Assembly: GCA_021397845.1 (NCBI GenBank)
Contig: CM038053.1
Location: 82,087,157 to 82,151,156 of the forward strand
DNA length: 64,000 nucleotides
Reading direction: 5' to 3'
DNA from: Areca catechu
Taxonomy: Eukaryota > Streptophyta > Magnoliopsida > Arecales > Arecaceae
Below are positions 22,610-33,700 of this stretch, piece after piece; positions within the stretch are counted from its first letter, which is position 1, and every line of letters starts with the position of its first letter. A model generated the notes under the pieces. That model worked only from the letters and a program-made list of their open reading frames with translations. It did not search any database and was not told the origin of the DNA. The position numbers were made by a program, and so were the translations under genes.

Positions 22610-23010
22610 GTCTAGGGTTTCTGACTTGCTTGCATGTTTTGAGTGTCTCTCTTTTATACTTTATCTGCTCGAAGTAGACTCCCCAGGATGTCCGGTTCTA
22701 GGAACGAAGCGAGGTGCAAGCCTCCTCTTCCCATTCCATGGGGTGTTCCTAGGGCATGTAGGGGATCCGCTGGGTTACAACTTCATAGCAGGAATTGTAA
22801 ACGGGGGAAGCATTCTATTTTCAGTCTTTAACTACCTAGTTGCAGGAATTGTTTCTCATTGCAGGTAAATTCAAATTATGTGACTTTTATTTTGCTAGAA
22901 CCAGTACAATTGAAACTATTTTACTTAATTTTACTGTAATTTATTGGTTTCTGTGAAAGTTTTGAGAGTTAAATTACAGCAATTCTGTTTTTGTGTTCTG
23001 CATCAAAGAG

Positions 23011-24564
23011 CCAGGGTCGCCCTAAAATAATGCTACCCACACCCATAGGTAAGACATCATACCAAATCATTTCTTCATATGAACTCATCTTGATCTTGAT
23101 TTGGCACCTAGATTTGATTGGGATGGAGGTTGAATCTATCCAGGAGACTTTGTAAGGATTGGGATGGGGAACTGTGGTTAGTCTTAGAGATCTGATAGTG
23201 TTCAGGGAAAGGGCATTGACACAGCTTCCACTATCTATGATGACCTTACACACTTTATCTCCTAGCTTAATCAGGGTCTGTAGGATATTGGTCCTACGCC
23301 AGTCCTCCTGTACTACGTTTTGGGCTAGGATGCACCTTACAACTCCTAGATGGTCTTCTGGCTCACAGAACTCTTCCTCTCCCTCATATTCTTCCAACAA
23401 TTGGTTCTCAGGGTCATAGACATCCTCTTCTGGCTCAACAGTAGGTTCTGGTTCCAGCTCAGTCGGTTCTTCTATGAAAAGGGCAGGGGTTGTGCACTGA
23501 CTAGCAAAGTGTCCAGGTTTATGGCACCTAACACAGTTACCCTGGGGGTTAGGTCTTCTCTGGACTTCAACAACCTTACCCTTGTCTTCTCTACTGTATT
23601 GGGGTCAACTTGGGCTAGGACAACTGGGACCAGGTCGAGCTAGGCTGGATTGATTTGGATCAGATCGGGTTGGTCCTGGTCGACTTAGGTAAGCCGGGTT
23701 GTATCCTGGGGCTGGGCTAGGTCGGTTCTGGCTCCCAAAGGTCTCAGGTCTTCTATAGGTGGGAGCTCTCTGGAATCGCTCACAGGTCCTAGCGATTCGG
23801 TAGGCTTCTTCTAAGGTTCCGGTCGACCTAAAGTAAAGTTCTCTCTGGATGTCTGGATGAAGGCCAGCCCTAAACCTAGACAGGGTTACATCAGGTGACT
23901 CGATAACCTTACACCGCATAACATATTCATCGAACTTCTCGATGTACTCAGCCACATTCTTACTTCCCTGAGTCAGGGTTTTCCATTGGTCCAATAATCT
24001 CTGGGTGTAGGATTGGGGTAAATACTTTCTCCTAAGCTTTTCTTTCATCTCCCTCCAGTCTGTTACAGGCAAATGACCTCTCTGCTCCATGTAGTTCTCA
24101 ACACTATTCCAGAAAAACCTAGCTTGCTTAACCAACCTAAGTTTGGCAAACTTAAACTTGGTTCTATCAGTCATGGAATAACATTCAAAATATTCCTCCA
24201 TTGTAGACTCCCAATCTTCATATACCCTAGGATCTAGACTCCCGTCAAAGGTGGGTGCTTCAAGTTTAATACTTCTAATGGCTCTCTCCTCAGGGTCCTC
24301 TAGATGGGCTCTTCTGGGGTGAGTATTCATAAAGGGGGTGGGGTTTCTTCCAAACTCATCCTCAAAGAAAGGGTCTTGTTGCGGGATCCTCCTAGGGTGA
24401 GGGGATGCAGGACTGGCTTCAGATTAGGGCTTAGCATTTTCTTCTAAAGGTATGAGTCTCACCTCTACTTGGTCAAGCCTATCATCTAACCGGGTGCTTA
24501 ACTAAGTTATGGCTCGAGTCAGTGATTCGTTCATGGCTGCAAGCTCAACACGAAGTTGGTCCAT
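23011..24564 (-). pseudogene. Element C gag and protease
   Basis: Start ATG at 24564. A short N-terminal helix-like region with two in-frame stops leads to the gag capsid core (23605-24330) with I-K-L-E-A-P-T-F-D-G-S-L-D-P, L-R-R-K-Y-L-P and L-S-R-F-R-A-G-L. A CCHC knuckle lies at 23493-23537 (C-V-R-C-H-K-P-G-H-F-A-S-Q-C), after a stop. The protease (22969-23400 frame) has I-I-D-S-G-S-C-V-N-A and S-I-I-L-G-R-P-W-L, then element D. Only scattered stops interrupt one frame, suggesting relatively recent decay. Confidence 0.9.
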
Positions 24565-25440
24565 GTCTTCGATAGGGGTTTGAGACGGTGGGTGAAAAAG
24601 GGCTCCTGATCTAGAGCACATGCAAACACACAAAACGGTACTACGGTGTGCTAGACCTAGGAGATCTCACCAAATGAAAAGTCAAGAAGACGAACCTGGT
24701 AGTAGTAACTTGGCACCTGGCCAGGTAAGCGTAAGGTTAGTGGAGGTTCCTCTTTGCTTGCCTAGACACCAATCTTGCAATTGGCTAGGTAAGCGAACCA
24801 ACCCACTTCCCTTCGGGATCTAGTCCCTGAACCGCTTGCCTAGACACCAGCTACACAAGCACACACTTCCAAGCAATCTAGCTTGGCCCAACACTTGGGT
24901 TGACCCGACTTCATGGGTGTCCCTAGCTTACTAGAGCAGATTAATGTCTAGTTGATTTTAGTTAATGGCTAGGGTTCGAAATGCCGGGTGGTGGTTTTTG
25001 GGCTAGGGACAGGTTATGAACTCCTGACCCTATGTTAACTTGTCGCCCTTAGGTGTATTATGAACAATGTATGCACACAAATGTCTAAGAAAATGATTAA
25101 TTTTTTTTTTTTGTGTCTTTCAGATGTATGGATGCTAAGCAAAATGTAAAAATCTAAAGATGAACTAAATACATGAACTAACTAAATGAGACAAGAAAGA
25201 GATGCTTGCTAAAACTGCAGGCCTAAGATTTTCTCAGTGGTATTTTGGCTTGTAGAATTTCTACAGGCTGAAATAAAATCTGAGAAAAGAGTAGAGAAAT
25301 CCTCTAAATGCATAAGATCCAGAAAAAATAAAATAAAATAAAATGGAGATTCCTACAAAGAGAGATAATTGAAATAGCATACTATATATGGGCAAGACAG
25401 AATGCAGAAATCTAAATGCAAGGGCACTAGTCCTAACCTA
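24565..25440 (-). other. Element C 5' leader
   Basis: Noncoding. Contains the shared leader module (24690-25060) with the hairpin CCAAT/ATTGG at 24769-24784. The remainder to the PBS is AT-rich without ORFs. Confidence 0.75.
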
Positions 25441-25453
25441 GGCTCTGATACCA
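25441..25453 (-). other. Element C primer-binding site
   Basis: Reverse strand TGGTATCAGAGCC, complementary to the initiator-Met tRNA 3' end, four bases from the 5' LTR. Confidence 0.9.
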
Positions 25454-25457
25454 AGAA

Positions 25458-27320
25458 TGATGCGAAAAAAAAAAGGGATGAGGATGATGATGCTAGCACG
25501 GATGATGCAAATATGATTATATATTTTGTTTTCTTTTTTTTTTAGGGTTTTATCTTTGCTTCTGGATTGCAAGCAAAGAGGACCTAGGAAAACTGAAAGC
25601 AAAGAGGTCTATGCTAGCAGATCAATCCCTAAGAAATGATAAACCAGGACCCCGAGATTAAGGAACCCCGAGATTTGGACTAGATCGATACAATCAATAC
25701 CTACCTAGGAGATAGGGATGCAAACCTTTCAACACTCTGATGCTCTTGGTGCAGAGATCGCTCAACCTTGAAGGATGCGACCTGGATGTCTGAGCTGTCG
25801 AACCCGCGGATAGGCTGGCTTTCGATCGGGTGGTCACAGTGGCAAAGCAAACCTTCTCTGATGGTCGTGGCACCAAGGGGACATGTAGGCAAACAAAGAG
25901 GATTAGTCTTTTTTTTTTTGTTCTTTTTCCTTTTAGATGATGGAAAGGTGGAAAGAAAAACAAAGGAAAAGGTTGAGGAGATGGGGTTCGGATTATGGTG
26001 TTGGTGGAGTTAACTTGGGGCCTCGCACACCGCGATGTCCCGGAAGGACGAAGGAATGTGGCCTCTCACCACGCGATGCCCTCAGGCGAAGGAATGTGGC
26101 CTCTCACCACGCGACGCCCTCAGGCGAAGGAATGTGGCCTCTCACCACGCGTCATCCCGGAGGACGAAGGATGCTCTCACTCAACCTAGCCTAAGAGACA
26201 AGGATTGAAGAAGAGGATGGAACACACAAGCTTTCTTTCATTAATCATCAATTATCTCTACAAGGAGAGATTGGGTCCCCTTTTACAGACACCCTAGAGT
26301 ACATTCAAATTTCAAATGAAAAAACCATTCAAATTTTGAATCCAAAATACAATCAAAATAAAAGTGGCGCCCAAAGCTTTGGAGGGAGTTCTTCAAGGCC
26401 GACCAAGAGGGGAGAATAATGGAATGGCAAGATACAAGGCATGGGGAGGAGAGTTTGTCCTTTTGGCTTCCTTATTTGCTTGCTCAGTTTTGGTAGAAAA
26501 CTTGAAGAAGGGCAAACTTGGAGGGATGTGTCCCCTTTGGAGTCTTCTTCCATACCTAGATGGAGTGATTCATGGCCGACCAAGGGAGAAGAAGATTGGG
26601 TATCCCTTGATGCTTGGCTTGAAGAGGGGGCTTGATGCTTGACCTTCCTTCCTTGTGTGCATAGTTTTGGAAAGAAGCTTGGATGGAGGCATGCTTGGTG
26701 GAATGTGTCCTCCAAAATTTCTTCTAGGCTTGATCCTTGGCCGACCAAGGGAGAAGAAGATTGGGCGTTGCACATTTGATGGCTTGGCATGGGGAGTGTG
26801 CTCCTTGGTCTTCCTTTCTTGCATGAATATTTTAGGAAGATGACTTGATTGGAGGGCTTGCTTTGTGGCTTGAATCTTCAACAACCCAAATATGATGGCT
26901 CATGGCATGATATGGGGAGGGGATAATGGAGGCGTGTGGAATGCTTATGGGGCACCTCCTTGCTTCCATTCTTGGGTGCACAGGTGGCATTGATGTGGCG
27001 CCATGCAGCTGATGAAGTGGCAGTGTCAAGTCAAAGCTTGGTCCACTAAAATGGGCTTGACCCAAAGGACAAGTTTTCTCTCATTGGGTTGGGACCCGAA
27101 GTTCAGGCAGACCCAGACTTGGATTAAAATAAATTACATGACTTGAGTTGACCTAATCTTGACCCAATTGGTCAAGGTACAAGATTTAGACTTGGCTCAA
27201 AGCAAAGATAATTACAAAATTAAAGGCTTGAAGCCTTATTACTGGACTCAATGGGTAGAACCCTAATTAGAGATCCCCTGAAGGTTGAAGGGCTCAAGTC
27301 AAACCCTGATGCCCACATCA
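25458..27320 (-). repeat. Element C 5' LTR
   Basis: 1,863 bp, nearly identical to 17945-19808. The TATA box corresponding to 18767-18775 reads TGTAAAAGG here (plus strand ccttttaca, about 26279-26287), so the promoter copy that would drive the element is mutated. Confidence 0.9.
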
Positions 27321-27325
27321 TGTTT
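27321..27325. repeat. Target-site duplication of element C (right copy)
   Basis: TGTTT, matching 17940-17944. Confidence 0.9.
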
Positions 27326-28005
27326 TCCTAAACCAGTCTATGCCATTGGTCTAAAAATCATTGATGGTATGACACAAGAAGATATTTTTCCCTAAGCTTG
27401 GCTTTCAAATCTCCCCAGGTGGCTATGGGCTCCTGTCCTCTTTGTCTAATTAATCTTTCCACATTATCCCAATACATCTTGGCTTGACGGATCAACCTAC
27501 ACTTGGCAAACTTGAATTTCCTACTTTATGTCATCTCGTACCACTCAAAGTACTGGTCCATCACTTTCCCCTAGTCTAGATATACCTTAGTGTCAAGGGT
27601 TCCATCAAAGGTGGGTGCTTCTAGTTTGATACTCCTGAAGGCTCTTTCTTCTTGGTCAATGAAATCTTGATTGGGCCTTCTAGGGTTTGGGTCTTTGAAT
27701 TGATCAGGTTGCTAAACTCTCCTAGGATTGGGTGCCTCAAAGGGATCAAAGTTTCATCTCTCCTAGGCTTGGTCAGTGGAGAAAATAGGGTCTCAGGTTC
27801 ATGCTCAAATGGTGGTCTAGGGGCTCTCTCCATGGAATCAAGTCTTGCTTCAAATTGGTTTAACCTATTATCTATGTGAGTGGTCAATTGGGTAGATAAT
27901 TAGGCAGATAATTGGGCAAAGTGTTCTGACATGGTTTTTAGCAGGGCTTTTTGCAGGTTGTCCATGGATGACTTAGGCTAATATGAGGTTCCTGCTCTAG
28001 TGGAC
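27326..28005 (-). pseudogene. Element B gag, N-terminal and capsid part
   Basis: Continues the gag at 17939. The reverse strand around 27330-27660 reads the chromovirus capsid pattern (L-E-A-P-T-F-D-G-T, then K-F-A-K-C-R-L-I) with stops. The N-terminal stretch (27621-27887) has a short helical segment and an R-P-P-F-E-H-E linker. Several frameshifts. Confidence 0.75.
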
Positions 28006-28667
28006 ATGAGTCAAGCACGCAAAATTGTCTACGATCTACTAGACCTAGAATCTCAACTAATTGCCTAAATCAAGGTGACAAACTAGTCTGTGGTAACCCT
28101 GTTCTTAGCTAGGTAGGTGTAAGGGAGTATAGGTCCCTGAATGCTAACCATAGACACAAATCTAGGATTGGCCAGGTAGGCGGACCAACTCACTAGCCCT
28201 GAATCACCAAGCCTAGACACCAAGATCAATAGCACACACAGAATGGGCTGACGCCATGAATAGACACTTAGTCTTGATTCAATCAGTTGGTGTCCCTAAG
28301 CTCTCTAGAGCAAAAGTACATTTCTACTGGATTTTAATTAAAAGCTTGGGTCCGAAATGTAGGGTGGTTATTTTGGGCTAAAGAAAGGTAATGAAGTCCT
28401 TCCCTTATATTATGATATTGCTGCCCTTATATAGCTTAATGCAAAACATGAAATGCACATTCCATGATCCTAATGCAAACTAAGAAAACATAAATGAAAC
28501 ATAGATATATATATGTATACTTTTGTATGCTTGTGATAAAACAACTGAAATAAAGAAATGAGGTAGAACTAAACCATGCAAGAGAACTAATATGAATAGG
28601 ATTTCAGCTAACAAAATGCTGTGGAAAAAATAGTGAGTGAGCTAAACAAAATGCATGTCCTAACTGT
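28006..28667 (-). other. Element B 5' leader
   Basis: Noncoding. Shared leader module at 28080-28420, with a slightly weakened hairpin at 28157-28171. AT-rich remainder. Confidence 0.7.
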
Positions 28668-28679
28668 GCGCTGATACCA
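28668..28679 (-). other. Element B primer-binding site
   Basis: Reverse strand TGGTATCAGCGC: an initiator-Met type PBS with one mismatch to the usual TGGTATCAGAGC. It lies nine bases from the LTR. Confidence 0.75.
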
Positions 28680-28688
28680 AAAGAAGGG

Positions 28689-30287
28689 TGATGGGGGATG
28701 ACATGCACAAAAATTATCCTAAAAACCCGTACGAGTATCGATGCTTATAATAAAAACAGATTCTAAAAAATATTCAAATAGGGTAGATTTTAGGTCATGC
28801 ATTCCCTCATGCTAGGCTCAATAAAATGAGAAAGAACTAGGACTTAGAGATTGAGAAACCCCTGATCAAGGACATGCATGCATTTCAATGATTCAGATCT
28901 AAAGCAAGGAAGGAAATAAAACCCTACGACAGTAATAACTACTTCCTGTGTGATGAGTTCACTTATCCTCGAAAGATGCGGCCTAGGTGATCAATAGTCA
29001 GCCATCCAATGTAGGGCATCAGGAGACTTGGTTGATGGTCGTGCTCTCTTCAAAGGCTCGGTACTGGAAGAGGGCCCTGCAAGGTTAATCACGGATTAGA
29101 TTAGCCAAAAACCTAGAACACAACAAGTTAGCTCAAACCACCATATGGATTAGACCGGTCCAAATCAAAACACAACCCAAAAAAAAAGACACAGAGAGCT
29201 TCGTGGAACTGGGGAAGTGGTCCGGAGACGGGACGGAAGCTCCATGGGCAGTGGGTCGGAGATGAAGACTATGTCGTGATGATCTCCAAGGGCGGATGAA
29301 CCTTGTTCTCGAGAGGATGTCGGACTTTGGTGGAAGGACAGCAGAGCAATCAACCGGGAAATGGAGCTGGGAGCTTAGGAACATCCGAAAGGGATGCTGT
29401 GAGCTCGAGAACAAGGGAGGCATGCCTGGTTTGGGAGAGAATTCCATGGAGAAGTGATCCAGGGCTAATGATGGTGTTGCAGTGGACCGGAGGAGGGAGA
29501 TCTGGCGACGGGAGGACCAGAGGAGGGAGATCCAGCGACGGGAGGGCCAGAGGAGAGAGATCTGGTGGACGAGACCGGAGGAGGGAGGTTGGGCGGAGGT
29601 GACCGGAGGAGGGAGGTCGGGCTTCTAAACTATGGACGGGCTTCTTCTTTGAAGGCTAACCAATGGGGTTGAATGGATGGTTTGGGGAAGACGGAGACGG
29701 TAGCGATCGACGGAGACGGTCATTGGAGGGAGGTGCAAAGATCAGAGATGACATGGAAGGGAGGTCTAGTGGTATAGATGGAGATAGATGGGGCCTAGCA
29801 CCCCATGATGTCGCGAGCATGACAAAGGCAGTTGTGGAGCCTTACGCTCCTCAATGTTGCGGTAGCAACGAATTCACGGTGGACCTCAGCAAGGAAGGCC
29901 AATCGGAGAAGAAGAACTAGAATTTTTTTTGTTGTATTTTTTTCATTGCCTTTCCTACGTACAACTGAGCCTTACTTATAGGCTCCTTAAAACGGGATTA
30001 CAATGGAACTAATCCAAGGATTAGTTACAAAATCCTAACTGATTAGGAATTTGGCTGCAGAGTTTGTTGCGGCTATGATTTCAATAGGATTTTCCATATT
30101 TTTTTTAATTCCAAAAATTGAAGCAAAAATAAAATCTGGAAATTTCCTAACACCTTGGATTCAGTTTGACCGTGTCTTGAGTCAGCTCGACGATCTCGGG
30201 TCGTCTCGATGGTACAGATCCTATTCTCCTTGTTCTGTGATCCAGATGGGTTCTTAAGGCTTGGTCTTGGTCTTGGTGTCCCTACCA
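28689..30287 (-). repeat. Element B 5' LTR
   Basis: 1,599 bp, TGATGGGGG...CCCTACCA. Compared with 12379-13829 it has an extra segment (about 29793-29900). It also has an expanded 'ggaggagggagatc(c/t)ggcgacgg' minisatellite (about 29485-29625). Confidence 0.85.
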
Positions 30288-31064
30288 GGCTTGGTGGCTT
30301 GGTGAGTGGAGGATGCCTGGTTGCTTTGAAGATGGCAGCTAGGGCTAGGGTTTGGGTACTTGGAACTAGTATTTGGGCTTCTTACCCTCTCCCTCATGGA
30401 GTGCCAACACTCAAGAGCATAGGAAACTAAAAGAAGAGAATTCTTTCATTTATTAAATAATCTGATTTTACAAGAGGGAGGATGGGTATTTATAATTCAC
30501 TGAGACCTCTTAGACTTCCTTTAAGAGTTGAATTGTATACATGGAATAAAGAGAGAAAAGAGGGGGTGCCTCTTTATTTCCATCTTTGTTTGTTATACAT
30601 GGAAATAAAAAGAGACACAACAAGGGGCGCCTACTTGCTTTCTTCCTTTGCTTGGGCAGTTTGCATGAAATAAGGAGGGGGACCATCTCAATGCTTGGGG
30701 GCCACTATTCTTCCATGTTTGCTTGGATTGGTTGCACGAAACAATGGGGTGCCAAGTTGATTCCTTTTGTACTTGGGTGGCTTGAGTGGTGTCCAGTGGA
30801 GGTGGCGCATGAAATCTTCCTTCCTTGATTCAGTGGGGAATAGTGGAGGTGGAACATGAAGTTTGCCTTCTTTGCTTCAGTGTGGACAAGTGGCTCACCT
30901 CTTGGACTTGACTTGAATGAAAGAAAATTACAGGACTCAAAATTAAATGGACTTAATGACTCAACCTTATTACAAGACTGACAGGACTCAAAATGAGAAC
31001 AAATGGACTCAATTGACTCGACTTTATTACAGGACTGACAGGACTCAAAACTGATGGACTCAAA
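30288..31064 (-). repeat. Element A left LTR, piece 2
   Basis: Begins with the GGCTT duplicate of B and ends with TCAAA (31060-31064), the target of E. Homologous to 46150-46679 of the right LTR. A reverse-strand TATA-like motif is at about 30486-30497. Confidence 0.85.
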
Positions 31065-32797
31065 TGGTGTGGGCACCAGGATCCGACAGAGGCTCCTCAA
31101 CCCTCTGTGGATCTCAGATTAGGGTTCCCCTTCTATGAGTCCTGTAATAAGGCCTTGAGCCCAAAGCATTGTCATAATTTCTTGTCAAATTTGTTTAGTC
31201 ATGTACCTTGACCAATTTGGGTCAAGTTAGGTCATGAGTCCTATATTTGTTCAAGTTTGAGTTTGGACTTGACCCAAGCCCAATTGAAGTCACTTTGGTT
31301 TTCTTCACCAAATCAAGTTCTGGTGGGCCAACCCACCCCTTCCACTTGGGATAATGCCAACTTAGGTGCCACCTCAACTACCTACGTGGGGCCACATCAG
31401 CTGCCACTTGGGCATCCAAGAAGGGAAACAAAGTGGCATCCTCATGCTTTCCACACACCTTGGGCAACATTGGAAGGAAGAGACACCATCCCCCTCTTCC
31501 CTCCCCCACATCACGCCTTGTTCCATCAAAAGAGGGCGTTGAAGATCCTTGAAGAAACCAAGCCTCAAAGCAAGCCCCCTTCCAAGCTTTCTTCGCAAAA
31601 TGTTCTTACAAGGAAGGAAGGTCAAAGGACACACTCCCCCCTTCAAGCCCTCAACCATGCAACGCCCATGGAGCTCTCCCTTGGTCGGCCTTGAATCAAT
31701 CCAAGAAGATGGCGTTGAGGAATCCAAGGGAACACATCCCTCCAAGCAAGCCATGCCCCACTCCTTCTTCCAAAATAAGCATGCTAAGGAAGGAAGTCAA
31801 GGGACCAATCCCCCTCTCCAAGCCTTTGCTCATGCCATGCCCAACTCCAAATTATTTGGTCGGCCAAAGAGATAGGATGTTGGAATCTTTTGGGCGCCAC
31901 CATGAATTTTGTAATTTGAATTTCAAATGGGCCTTGGGTGCCTATTTAAAGGACCCAATCCCTCCCTTGTTGAACTAATGAATGAATGATTGAGTGATTA
32001 ATGAAAGTTTTGAGTTTCTTCCACCCTCCAACCATTGTCTCTTAGGCTAGGTTTGAGTGGAATTGCCTTCGTCCCCAAGGACGTCGAGTGGTGTGAGGCC
32101 ACCTGTCCGTCGCCCCAGGGCGTCGCGAATCCTTCATCCTCCAGGACGTCGTGTGGTGTGAGGCCACATTCCTTCATCCTCTGGGACGTCTCGGGGTGTG
32201 AGGCCCTAAGTTATCTCCAACTTCGACTTCGGAATCCAGCCGGACACTGGGCTCGAAGCCCCTTCCCAACTCCAGTTCAATTCCTTTCCGTGCATCTCCA
32301 TATTCCGCTGACCTTTCTTTTGTTTGCCTACAGGTCCTCCCTGGCATCTCGAGCATTGAAGGCAGTCAACTTTGCCATCGCGACCTCCCGACCCAAACCC
32401 AGAGCTCCTATGGTTTCGACTTCTCGGGCATCCAGGCCGCATCCGCCGAGTTGAGCGATCTCTGCACCGGGCGCTTCAGAAGTTTGAGGTTTGCCTTCTC
32501 TTTATCTCCTAAGTAGATATTATAGGTCGAGCTAGTCCTACCGGGGTTTCTTAATCCCAGGGCCCTGTTCTCGTTTTCACTTTTAGGGCTTTGAACTGCT
32601 AGCGTAAGCTTTCATTACTGTTCTTCGTATTTCTTACCTTTGCTTGTGATCGAGAATCGAAACCCTAAAATAACGAAGAAGAACAACAAGAAACATAAAA
32701 AAAAAAATCATCAACCCTAAAAGGAATTCCTTTGCATCGTAAGCATCCTTACTAGAATCTAGCATCCCTAGCCCTAACCCCGTTGCCTCCTACATCA
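31065..32797 (+). repeat. Element E 5' LTR
   Basis: TGGTGTGGGCACC...CTACATCA. TATA-like TATTTAAAGG at 31943-31952. A repeat region at 32066-32205 carries diverged copies of the C-type 'gacgtcg-gtggtgtgaggcc' module. Confidence 0.9.
31943..31950 (+). promoter_or_regulatory. TATA-like box of element E 5' LTR
   Basis: TATTTAAA followed by GGACCC. TATA boxes followed by GGACCC recur at 37799, 45114, 53661, and as TATTTAAG-GGACCC at 48102 and 52989. Confidence 0.6.
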
Positions 32798-32801
32798 TTT
32801 C

Positions 32802-32813
32802 TGGTATCAGTGC
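32802..32813 (+). other. Element E primer-binding site
   Basis: TGGTATCAGTGC, initiator-Met type with one mismatch, four bases after the LTR. Confidence 0.85.
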
Positions 32814-33700
32814 AAGGCTAGGACTAGTGCACTTGTTTCATTTTCTACATTTTTGTCAGTCTGTATATGGTCTGATCATTGGATTGTTTCTCCCTGTAGA
32901 GACATCCAAGTTTCATGATTTCTATTATGTTAGATCGCATTCATTTCAAGGTATTTTTATTCATTTTCTCAGATTTTTTTTTCAGCTTGTAGAGTTTCTA
33001 CAAGCCAAAATACTACCTGAGAAAATCTCAGGTCTGATATTTCAGCAAGCATCTCATCTTTTGGGTCATTCATCCATCTAGCTTACTTCTTGCATGTTTT
33101 AATTCCTGCATTTTGTTTAGCATTCACCCATCTAAAAGACACAAAAGAACAAAAAAAAAAAAAAAAAATTAAGTCATTTCATTAGTCATCATTGTACTTC
33201 ATTTTACATAACATATCTTAAGGGCGTCAATTTAACATAGGGTCAGGATTTCATTACCTGTCCCTATCCCAAAAACCACCACCTGGCATATCGAACCCTA
33301 GCCATTAACTAAAATCAATTAGACATTTAATCTGCTCTAGTGGGCTAGGGACACCCACGAAGTCAGGTCAACCCAAGTGCCGAGCCAAGCTAGATTGCTT
33401 GTTGGTGTGTGCTTGTGTAGCTGGTGTCTAGGCAAGTGGTTCAGGGACTAGAGCCCGAAGGGAAGTGGGTTGGTTCGCTTTCCTGGCCAATTTCTAATTG
33501 GTGTCTAGGCAAGCAAAGAGGATCCTCCACTCACCTTACACTTACCTGGCTAGGTGCCAAGTTACTACTTCCAAGTTCATCTTCTTGACTTTACATTTGG
33601 AGAGATCTCCTAGGTCTAGCAAACCGTAGCATCGTTATGTTACATGTGCACTAGATCAGGAACCCCTTTTCAACCACCTTCTCCACCCTCTACCGACACC
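32814..33700 (+). other. Element E 5' leader
   Basis: Noncoding. The shared leader module is at 33230-33600, with hairpin CCAAT/ATTGG at 33487-33501 and duplicated 'tggtgtctaggcaag' at about 33422 and 33500. Poly-A tract at about 33151-33168. Confidence 0.75.

Larger units (their letters stand above)
20964..23005 (+). mobile_element. Element D: LTR plus short leader, TSD AAGAG, inserted in element C
   Basis: Starts TGGTGCAGGCACC and ends GTTCTGCATCA, flanked by AAGAG at 20959-20963 and 23006-23010. A 5' LTR runs to 22558 or 22589 and is followed by PBS sequence. There is no full 3' LTR: after about 400 bp the element ends with only the last 11 bp of LTR-like sequence. A TATATATA box lies at about 21329-21336. 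The 22688-22831 reading frame has no recognisable domain. Confidence 0.8.
17945..27320 (-). mobile_element. Element C: non-autonomous chromovirus derivative, TSD TGTTT, inserted in B's gag
   Basis: LTRs 17945-19808 and 25458-27320 with matching TGATG...CATCA ends; PBS at 25441-25453. After removal of element D the interior is only about 3.6 kb. It encodes gag, protease, a truncated integrase-like tail and a chromodomain remnant. No RT or RNase H sequence is present. Gag of element B reads across the insertion once C and one TSD are removed. Confidence 0.9.
12379..30287 (-). mobile_element. Element B: chromovirus with both LTRs, TSD GGCTT, inserted in A's LTR
   Basis: Termini TGATGGGGGATG and GTCCCTACCA; TSD GGCTT at 12374-12378 and 30288-30292. 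Two LTRs (12379-13829 and 28689-30287) flank a reverse-strand gag-protease-RT-RNase H-integrase-chromodomain region. Its gag is interrupted by element C. All reading frames are broken, so it is not autonomous now. Confidence 0.9.

Noticed and set aside
22688..22831. Cys/Arg-rich 46-codon ORF in element D as a zinc-binding peptide
   Set aside because: Cysteine spacing fits no family I know and the frame is short; probably leader sequence.
29133..29920. ORFs of 62-104 codons in the B 5' LTR
   Set aside because: They overlap on both strands within a purine-rich minisatellite; the corresponding 3' LTR has different frames.
31257..31978. Overlapping 95-145-codon ORFs, repeated at 37242-37828
   Set aside because: They are in the U3 of E's two LTRs, differ in frame, and have no domain; shadows of repeat sequence.
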